This document shows, piece after piece, positions 57,450-64,000 of a stretch of DNA of 64,000 nt. Under the pieces are notes generated by a model. The model was not told the origin of the DNA. It did no database searches and worked only from the letters and a program-made list of their open reading frames with translations. The stretch is from Agarivorans litoreus (GTDB taxonomy: Bacteria; Pseudomonadota; Gammaproteobacteria; Enterobacterales; Celerinatantimonadaceae), in assembly GCF_019649015.1 (NCBI RefSeq), contig NZ_BLPI01000001.1, positions 310,001 to 374,000 on the forward strand, in the 5' to 3' direction. Position numbers and translations under genes: made by a program. Position 1 is the stretch's first letter. Every line of letters begins with the position of its first letter.

Positions 57450-60400
57450 CTACGCCAACACTAACTTAGTCGTACTACCAGATGAGTGCTTAAGCACATC
57501 TATTCTAGTGGCAATTTGCTCTTTCATCTCTGATACGTGAGAAATCACTCCCACCGTCCTGCCAGCACTTTGCAAATCCACCAAGGTACGAATCGCTAAA
57601 TCTAATGACTCTTGATCCAAGCTACCGAAACCTTCATCAATAAACAGAGTATCTAGTTTTATGCCGCCAGCATAAGCTTGTACCACATCCGACAAACCTA
57701 GTGCCATTGCCAAGGCTGCCATAAAGCTCTCGCCACCACTTAAGGTAGCCACCGAACGAACTTTCGAGGTATAACTATCTTCAACTTCCAACTCTAAACC
57801 AGAGGCTTTATTTCCTTTAGCGCGCAGCTCTTTGCGAATGAGTTGGTAACGACCTTTACTCATTACACCTAAGCGCTGACTAGCTTGAAGTAATACATCA
57901 TCTAGTAATACGCTCAATACAAAGCGCTGCAAACTAACCTTATTGCCGGTCTGACCATTGGCTACGTCAGCTAAAGTGCCTACCACTTGGTATTGCTCAG
58001 ATAGAGATTGAGCATTCTTATCGGCTTGATTTAGCTTATTTTGGATCTCTAACAAACTTAAGTGACGATTATTGAGCTTGTTCCACTCAGTATCTGCTAA
58101 ATCTTTTTGTTCTAGCAGTTTGTTAAGCGCTTGCGCTAAGTCTTCAAGACTTTGCTGCTTTTTGCCCTTTAGTTTGGCCTTTAATTGCTCTAATTGCGCA
58201 GACACTTTTGTTAAGTCGCTATGATATTCTTCTAGGTCCTTTGCAAGTGCTGCCATTTCATCATCACTAATCAAGGCCATGTTAAAGGCGCTTTCATTGA
58301 CAAAACTAGACTTTGCTAATTGCTCTGAAAACCTAGCTTGCGCTTCACTTAAGGCTTGCTGAGCGAGTTGCAGCGCCTGTTTTGCCGCTGTAGCTGCCGA
58401 TTGTTTAGCACTTAAGTCTTCCCGAGCGGCATTGTGCTGCTCGTTTATCGCTGCAATAGATGTCTTAAGTTGCTCTACTTGCTGCTGTTGCAGATTTATA
58501 GCTTCATCAAGAATTGACGGCTGCTGGTACTTCTCTGGTAAGTTTTGCTTGGCATTTTCGCGCTGCCCTTGCAACACATCTAACTGGCTTTTGGTTTGCT
58601 GATATAAGTCTCGCGCTTGCTCTACCTGAGCGTGCAACTGCTTCTCTGTTTGTTCTGTTTGCTCAAGTTGTTGTTGCTGTTGTTTAGCATGTGACTGAGC
58701 CTGTTGAGCGGCGGCCAAAGCTTGCTGTGCAGCATCCAGTTCTGCGCGAAACTGTTGCAAGGAGATTGCCGCTTTATCGCCCAGTTGCTGGCTAATGTTC
58801 TGCTGTTGATTTAGCCATTCGCTTTGCTTGGTTTTTAAGGTTTTGTAGTGCTGACGGGCTTCTTCTAGTTTATCTCGCGCGATTTGCTCATTGTTACGTG
58901 CCTGCTCTACATCATTTTCGCTGGGCAATGCTTGATGACTCGCCGCAAGTTGAGGATGCGCAGTGCTGCCACATACTGGGCAAGCATCACCCGTCTTAAG
59001 TCGTTGCGCCATAATAGCGGCTTGGCCTTGGTGCCAAGTTAGTTGAACCTGATTTGCCTGCTGCTGAGCTTGCTCGTAATCAGCTTTAAGCTGCTTACCT
59101 TGCTCAGCAGATTGTTCAAGCTCACGCTGATTATCACTCATCTGTTGGTTTAGTTTAGCCAGCGCCTCAGCCAGCTCTACATTTTGCTGGCATAGGCCTA
59201 ACAACCGCTGTTTTTCCGCTTGGCTTTCCGCCAATTGGCGACTGCTGGTAAGTTGCTCGCTCAAAGCGACTTTACGGCTAACTAAATCTACCAGCTGCTG
59301 CTTTAACCCCTTACCTTGCTCTGCTTGACTATCTAATTTTGCTTGGGCTGCAGTTTGCTGCTGTTTTAGTTTATCTAAGTCTTGAATCAGTGGCTTAAAG
59401 TTTTGCAGCGAAAGTAAGCCTTCTTGAGCTTGGGCTAGTTGCGCTTCTTTCTCTGGAACCTGCTCCACTTGCTGCTTAGATTGCTGCAAGCGTTGTTGAG
59501 CCGAGCTTAATGCCGCTTCGCTTTGACTTTGTGCCAAACTGGCTTGCTTAGCCTCGTTAAAACGCTGTACTTTTGCTGTATCAAAGGCCTCAATAGCCTG
59601 AGCAGCTTTGGCTTGGTCTAAGCGAGTTTGCTTTTCGCTGATACTGGCTTTTTGTTTGTTCAAAGCAGTTAAAGTTGTTTTAAGAGTAGCCTGTAGATTA
59701 AAGTCTTCGTCGAGTAGTTTGGCCGCTTGGTAATCTTTATTCGCCACTAAGTACTGTGCTTCAGTTTGCTGCTTTTGCGCTAAGGCTTGCTCAAGTTGCG
59801 AGCTTAATTGGGCTAGCTCTTCGCTTAAATCGCTTTGTTCATTTAGATCGGCACTTTGTAAAATACCTTCGCGAATATTCTTTTGCTCTAGAGCTTGAGT
59901 GCGAATACTGGCCGCTTGAGCTTTAAGGCTGTCTTCAATTTTTCGATAAATATGAGTTTGAAATAATTGAGAAAATATTTTTTCCCGCTCTTTAGAGTCA
60001 GCCATTAATAGCTGGCGAAACTTACCCTGTGGCAAGACCATCACTTGGCGAAACTGGTCGGCATCTAAGCCAGTGAGCATCTCTATCTGGTTATTTGCTT
60101 CCGACACCTTGGCAGGGACTAGTAGCTCTTCACTGCCGTCGTCATTCAACAAACTTAACTGGGCTTCTGGCTTTTGTTGGGTATAACCATCACCGGATTT
60201 TTTTAAGCGAGCTTGTTCGGGTACGCGACGAATTTTGTATCGCTTCGCCCCTAGTTCAAACTCAAAAATCACTTCGGTTAGCAAGGCTTCATCGGCCAAA
60301 TCACAACGCATTTGTGAAGCTTCGCGCTCATCACCAGTGCTCTTTCCATACAAGGCGAAACACATGGCATCTAAAATGGAGGTTTTGCCTGCACCTGTAG

Positions 60401-60506
60401 GACCATTGAGCAAAAATAGTGGATTTTGACCGAGTTGGCGAAAATCTATCAACTCTATTCCAGCAAAGGGGCCAAAGGCGCTCATGCATAATGAAATTGG
60501 GCGCAT
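57450..60506 (-). CDS. sbcC: Exonuclease subunit SbcC
   Basis: 1018-aa Rad50-like ATPase. Walker A LNGPTGAGKTSILDAMCFAL at about 34-46, two long glutamine-rich coiled coils, zinc hook CPVCG near 507, and the C-terminal ABC signature LSGGESFMAALAMALGLS with Walker B LDTLFIDEGFGSLDQES. With SbcD it cleaves hairpins and double-strand ends. The ATG overlaps the sbcD stop (TAATG). Confidence 0.97.
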   Translation of the reverse strand: MRPISLCMSAFGPFAGIELIDFRQLGQNPLFLLNGPTGAGKTSILDAMCFALYGKSTGDEREASQMRCDLADEALLTEVIFEFELGAKRYKIRRVPEQARLKKSGDGYTQQKPEAQLSLLNDDGSEELLVPAKVSEANNQIEMLTGLDADQFRQVMVLPQGKFRQLLMADSKEREKIFSQLFQTHIYRKIEDSLKAQAASIRTQALEQKNIREGILQSADLNEQSDLSEELAQLSSQLEQALAQKQQTEAQYLVANKDYQAAKLLDEDFNLQATLKTTLTALNKQKASISEKQTRLDQAKAAQAIEAFDTAKVQRFNEAKQASLAQSQSEAALSSAQQRLQQSKQQVEQVPEKEAQLAQAQEGLLSLQNFKPLIQDLDKLKQQQTAAQAKLDSQAEQGKGLKQQLVDLVSRKVALSEQLTSSRQLAESQAEKQRLLGLCQQNVELAEALAKLNQQMSDNQRELEQSAEQGKQLKADYEQAQQQANQVQLTWHQGQAAIMAQRLKTGDACPVCGSTAHPQLAASHQALPSENDVEQARNNEQIARDKLEEARQHYKTLKTKQSEWLNQQQNISQQLGDKAAISLQQFRAELDAAQQALAAAQQAQSHAKQQQQQLEQTEQTEKQLHAQVEQARDLYQQTKSQLDVLQGQRENAKQNLPEKYQQPSILDEAINLQQQQVEQLKTSIAAINEQHNAAREDLSAKQSAATAAKQALQLAQQALSEAQARFSEQLAKSSFVNESAFNMALISDDEMAALAKDLEEYHSDLTKVSAQLEQLKAKLKGKKQQSLEDLAQALNKLLEQKDLADTEWNKLNNRHLSLLEIQNKLNQADKNAQSLSEQYQVVGTLADVANGQTGNKVSLQRFVLSVLLDDVLLQASQRLGVMSKGRYQLIRKELRAKGNKASGLELEVEDSYTSKVRSVATLSGGESFMAALAMALGLSDVVQAYAGGIKLDTLFIDEGFGSLDQESLDLAIRTLVDLQSAGRTVGVISHVSEMKEQIATRIDVLKHSSGSTTKLVLA

Positions 60507-61645
60507 TATTGGTCTCCGCGGTGCAGTTGGTCGATAGTTTGCTTTAACAAGGCTTGCTGCTCAGCGCTTAGCTCATCGCCAGATACTTGGGCAAAAAAGT
60601 CGGTGAACATGTCGTATTCACCTTTTTTTATGTGCTCTCGATTAAGCTCAAGCTTGTCTGTATTTGCCATCAAACCGGTTCGCTCGAGGTGCAGAACATT
60701 TGGGTATACCTCGCGTAACTTGCCCATGGCATCTAAAATGGCCGACTTATCTAACAAACGCACCATTAGGTAATCATCTCGTTGACTATCGGTGCTTCCA
60801 CTAGCTAATAAGTCGTCGAGATAACCTTCTATAATGCGTACATCTCGCTTAGCGTTAAGTGCAATCAGTTCTATATTGCTGTCGTCTTCAGTGAGCTCAA
60901 CCAAAGTCACAGACTTAGCCTGATGCTGCTCGCTAAAAGAATACTTTAAAGGAGAACCGGAATAGCGGATCTGCTGTGAACCCTTGTATTGGGGCCCATG
61001 TAAATGACCTAGAGCAACATACTCAAAACCGCTAAATAGCTTTGGAGAAATCTTGTCTGCCCCGCCAATGCTAAGGGGCCGTTCTGATTCAGACTCATCA
61101 CCGCCATCTAAAAAACAGTGAGCAATCACTACCTTTTTTAAGCCTTTGCTATCATGTTGTTTAACTTGTTCAAGCAACACTTGCATAGCTTCTTGATGGG
61201 TAGTTGCTTGGCATTCAAACACTTCACGCACGGTGGCTGGCTCAGCATAAGGAAGCGGATAAAACACCACTGATTCACCATCTTTAGCGGGGAGCTTAAT
61301 GGCTAAAACTTGCTGACCTAAAGTACCGCTAATATAGAGACCACTTTCACGCATTTGTCTCGATGCAAAAGCTAAGCGCTGCGCACCATCGTGGTTTCCA
61401 GCAATCAGTATCACAGGGATGTTTAGCTGATTAACGAGTTTATCTAGGGTGTCATCAAGCAGCTTAACAGCATTACTGGGTGGTACAGAGCGATCAAATA
61501 CATCACCAGCTACGATTAACGCATCCACTTGTTGCTGCTGGGCAATTTGAATAATTTGCTCTAACACATACTCTTGATCTTCTAATAAAGACTGATTGTG
61601 TAACTGGCGCCCAAGGTGCCAGTCAGAAGTGTGGAGAAATTTCAT
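60506..61645 (-). CDS. sbcD: Exonuclease subunit SbcD
   Basis: 379-aa Mre11-like nuclease. Metal motifs: TSDWHLGRQLHNQ at the start, AGDVFDRSVPPSNA, ILIAGNHDGAQR, HCFLDGGDESES, and GHLHGPQ. Forms the SbcCD nuclease complex. First gene of the sbcDC operon. Confidence 0.97.
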   Translation of the reverse strand: MKFLHTSDWHLGRQLHNQSLLEDQEYVLEQIIQIAQQQQVDALIVAGDVFDRSVPPSNAVKLLDDTLDKLVNQLNIPVILIAGNHDGAQRLAFASRQMRESGLYISGTLGQQVLAIKLPAKDGESVVFYPLPYAEPATVREVFECQATTHQEAMQVLLEQVKQHDSKGLKKVVIAHCFLDGGDESESERPLSIGGADKISPKLFSGFEYVALGHLHGPQYKGSQQIRYSGSPLKYSFSEQHQAKSVTLVELTEDDSNIELIALNAKRDVRIIEGYLDDLLASGSTDSQRDDYLMVRLLDKSAILDAMGKLREVYPNVLHLERTGLMANTDKLELNREHIKKGEYDMFTDFFAQVSGDELSAEQQALLKQTIDQLHRGDQ

Positions 61646-61857
61646 TCAATATCCGTAAGTTAAACCAGAAACCAGCACAAATGCTTTACTAATTGCAGTG
61701 CTAGCATTATCGCCAAGCCATGCTTTTAAGGCAATGAATATACGCATTTGATACCAAGCAAGCTGTCAAAGAAATGAATTCGTCAGCGAAACTCGCATAG
61801 CGCCTTAGACTCTGGCAACATAGGCCTATTAATGAATAATTATTTCAAGGAAGAGCT

Positions 61858-62085
61858 GTGTCTGATCAAGGTTCAACTGGCAACGTGCTTGCCGCTATTT
61901 GTAGCTTTTTTATCCCCGGTTTAGGCCAATTAGTTCAAGGCAGAATTCTGTCGGCGTTGATGTTTTTTGTAATAACTGCTGCAGGCTACGCGCTTTGGTG
62001 GTTAATTGTGCCCATTGTGATTGCGGTGATCGTTCATATTTGGGCAATTATTGACGCAGCGAGATTTACACCAGGGAGTAACTAA
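61858..62085 (+). CDS. Small inner-membrane protein
   Basis: 75 aa with two membrane helices: AAICSFFIPGLGQLVQGRIL (10-30) and a second hydrophobic stretch from about 34 to 64. The SFFIPGLGQL-type motif is common in TM2-domain-like small proteins. GTG start with GGAAGAG upstream. It overlaps the next gene by 1 nt, so the two are co-expressed. Confidence 0.75.
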   Translation: MSDQGSTGNVLAAICSFFIPGLGQLVQGRILSALMFFVITAAGYALWWLIVPIVIAVIVHIWAIIDAARFTPGSN

Positions 62086-62717
62086 TGAGAATTTTTAGCA
62101 TATTAATATTGCTTACCGGCCTTGTTGCTTGTGAATCCACCTATTACTCCGCAATGGAAAAGGTGGGCTACCACAAACGCGAGATATTGGTTGACCGAGT
62201 AGAAGAAGCACAAGAAAGCCAACAAGATGCGCAGCAACAATTCACCTCGGCTCTTGAACAACTTAAAACCTTAACTAATTTTGATGGCGGCGATTTAGAA
62301 GATGTTTACGATGAAGTAAATGCCCAATATAAAGACTCTAAAGCAGCAGCCGAAACCGTAAGTGAACGGATAGATGAAGTAGACAGTGTTGCAGAAGCAC
62401 TTTTTGATGAATGGCAAGATGAGTTAGAGCAATATCAATCGGCTAGTTTAAAAGCCGAGAGCAAGCAGCAGCTTGCTGATACACGTAAACGCTACGCCGC
62501 CATGCTTAAAGCAATGCGCCGAGCAGAAGCACAAATGGGCCCGGTATTAACACGCTTAAACGACAACCAGCTTTATTTAAAGCATAACTTAAATGCTCGA
62601 GCCATTGGCGCAGTTGGTAAAGAGTTCTCGCGCTTAGAGCAAGAAGTTGCTGACGTAATTACACAAATGAGCAAGGCAATTGCAGAATCGGACAAATTTA
62701 TTGCAACCATGAAGTAA
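62085..62717 (+). CDS. DUF2959 family lipoprotein
   Basis: 210 aa. Lipobox GLVAC (Cys-16), then a long coiled coil with few breaks. YYSAMEKVGYHKREILVDRV is the DUF2959 opening. Frequent in Vibrio and Shewanella; function unknown. The ATG overlaps the preceding stop (TAATG). Confidence 0.88.
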   Translation: MRIFSILILLTGLVACESTYYSAMEKVGYHKREILVDRVEEAQESQQDAQQQFTSALEQLKTLTNFDGGDLEDVYDEVNAQYKDSKAAAETVSERIDEVDSVAEALFDEWQDELEQYQSASLKAESKQQLADTRKRYAAMLKAMRRAEAQMGPVLTRLNDNQLYLKHNLNARAIGAVGKEFSRLEQEVADVITQMSKAIAESDKFIATMK

Positions 62718-62932
62718 GCCATTAAAGCCATATTCAAATTGAGTATGGCTTTAAATAACAGCCCATCATACATATCCAATCCCAGTGAATTAACAATGCT
62801 TACTCTATTCGAAATGTTAGTAAAATCTCCTATTACAATTAGCTTGGCCTTATAAAAACCTCGTTATTTAAGTCACTTGCAAGCAATACAGAACTTACGC
62901 ACAATACCCGCGTTAACAAAGGAGTAAAACAA

Positions 62933-63373
62933 ATGGTTTCTAAATGGGCTAAACGCTTTTTTCAAATGGCAGAGCTAGTAGCATCTTGGAGTAAAGATCC
63001 CTCTACCCAAGTGGGAGCAGTGATTACCGAGAGCAACCGCATTGTATCCTTAGGCTTTAACGGCTACCCACACGGGATATCTGATAGCGCCGAAACCGAC
63101 AACCGAGAAATGAAGCTGCTTAAAACCCTGCATGCTGAAGAAAATGCAATTTTATTTGCCAAGCGAGATTTGTCTGGCTGCGAGATTTGGGTTACTCACT
63201 TCCCCTGTCCTAACTGCGCAGCAAAAATTATTCAAACAGGTATTGCAACCGTGCATTGCCCAGAACAATCTGAAGACTTTTTATCTCGCTGGGGAGACAA
63301 AATTAAAGTTAGTGAAGATATGTTTAGCCAAGCAGGTGTAGCTGTTGATTGGTTGCCGCTGAATCAAAACTAG
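62933..63373 (+). CDS. Deoxycytidylate (dCMP) deaminase family protein
   Basis: 146-aa zinc deaminase. DPSTQVGAVI and GFNGYPHGI, catalytic HAEEN (His-67, Glu-69), and zinc-binding FPCPNCAAKIIQ. dCMP deaminase makes dUMP for thymidylate synthesis; the sequence fits this better than cytidine or tRNA deaminase, though dedicated dCMP deaminases are unusual in enterics, which use dCTP deaminase. Confidence 0.9.
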   Translation: MVSKWAKRFFQMAELVASWSKDPSTQVGAVITESNRIVSLGFNGYPHGISDSAETDNREMKLLKTLHAEENAILFAKRDLSGCEIWVTHFPCPNCAAKIIQTGIATVHCPEQSEDFLSRWGDKIKVSEDMFSQAGVAVDWLPLNQN

Positions 63374-63908
63374 TCATGATAATGCCAGGGTTGTTGCTTC
63401 AACAGCCCTTATATGTAGTACAAAATAGAGTAATGTAGTCTACTTTAAGACTTCAAAATTATTTGTCGTTATCAATTCATAACTATTAATAAATCCATAC
63501 TAAACCTTTTCTAGTTTTAGCCATCAATAAGATCTAGCGTTGACAAGCATTACGAAAATCAGTCACTTATACCGATGACTTTAATAGCTTTTACTTTTAT
63601 TCGAATCCAATAAATAAACTATTCAATAACTTATCATCTTACGAAAAGTGTTCTTGTCAGCTATGTTTGCATTTTACCTTCTATACCAGTTTGTTGTTTT
63701 AGTTCTCTCTGAAACAAAGTTGATTAGAGGGTTAAGCTCACATTTCTTTACGCTAAACCTCATCTAGCCCACAGTTTTTAACTCTCCTCTTTTAATCATA
63801 CAAAAATATTTAATAATCTGATCAGGCTCACAGATACAAATCCAAAATCCCAATACCATATTTGTATTACATTAATACTAGTAGCGAAGTCACCTCTAAG
63901 GACTAATG
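63374..63908. other. Intergenic region before the last gene
   Basis: About 535 AT-rich bases. A hairpin AGGGTTGTTG-CTT-CAACAGCCCT (63387-63409) follows the deaminase stop but has no T-run. No ORF or RNA gene recognised. Confidence 0.5.
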
Positions 63909-64000
63909 ATGACAAGTTATAAACCTTTAGCTTTTGCAATTTGTATCGCAACCAGCTCAAGCGCTATTGCAGCAGAATTTGTATTTGTGAAAGAAGAAGT
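63909..64000 (+). CDS. Exported protein, partial
   Basis: The first 30 codons of a gene cut by the window end: a signal peptide MTSYKPLAFAICIATSSSAI ending AA, then EFVFVKEE. Ribosome binding site AAGGA lies 6 nt before the ATG at 63909; a directly preceding ATG at 63906 is also possible. Identity cannot be told. Confidence 0.6.
   Translation, partial: MTSYKPLAFAICIATSSSAIAAEFVFVKEE

Overview
The window reads as chromosomal DNA of a marine gammaproteobacterium of the Alteromonadales/Vibrio type; an Agarivorans- or Shewanella-like organism is my best guess, from protein wording and gene order, not from a search. Supporting signs: core gene neighbourhoods shared with E. coli and Vibrio (ycfL-lpoB-nagZ-ycfP-ndh, yejK/yejLM, apt-dnaX-ybaB, dinG-priC-ybaM), families typical of this group (CsiV, DUF2919, DUF2982, DUF3010, DUF2333, DUF2959, OmpU-like porins), moderate GC, and no plasmid, phage or CRISPR genes. 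About 56 protein genes and one tRNA are supported; both window ends cut a gene.

Layout. 1-2160: lolC-lolD-lolE lipoprotein export operon (minus). 2373-8018: PilZ protein, mfd, csiV and a DUF2919 membrane protein (plus). 8142-13720: minus cluster of a TPR lipoprotein, ycfL, lpoB, nagZ, ycfP and ndh, joining peptidoglycan synthase activation and recycling to the respiratory NADH dehydrogenase. 14033-17824: chemoreceptor with a sigma-28 promoter, a two-domain pterin-synthase relative, and a PilZ brake-like protein. 17885-22913: malE-malF-malG-malK maltose importer. 23199-26338: yejK, yejL, yejM. 26426-26502: tRNA-Pro(GGG), then about 1 kb without genes holding a MITE. 27545-38556: SulP transporter, YjdM, SGNH esterase, YfcE, two beta-barrel-like proteins flanking a decayed coding stretch, DUF2333, DUF1244, DUF2982, LpxM-like acyltransferase, a monooxygenase-fold protein and a frameshifted adenine deaminase. 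38584-38853: second MITE. 38956-43177: nagD, a CPA2 antiporter and asnB. 43277-47010: DUF3010, ybaB, dnaX, apt (minus). 47444-51457: dusC, a DksA-like zinc finger, two porins. 51806-57340: dinG, TSUP transporter, priC, yccT-like, ybaM/rsmS and a Tsx/OmpK channel. 57450-61645: sbcD-sbcC. 61858-end: small membrane protein, DUF2959 lipoprotein, dCMP deaminase and the start of an exported protein.

Most striking signals: (1) dnaX carries the full programmed -1 frameshift signal (Shine-Dalgarno-like stimulator, A AAA AAG heptamer, stem-loop 5 nt downstream) and would make both tau and gamma. (2) The adenine deaminase gene is broken into two frames exactly at another A AAA AAG heptamer, so slippage would restore the expected protein; a lost A in a homopolymer is the plain alternative. 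(3) Two unrelated MITEs, each flanked by a TAA direct repeat. (4) A perfect FNR box near an unannotated 37-codon membrane mini-gene, and an FNR-like box over the ndh promoter. (5) Palindromic operator candidates upstream of malE and a strong hairpin between malE and malF. I found no clearly new multi-gene system; most of the window is conserved housekeeping DNA.
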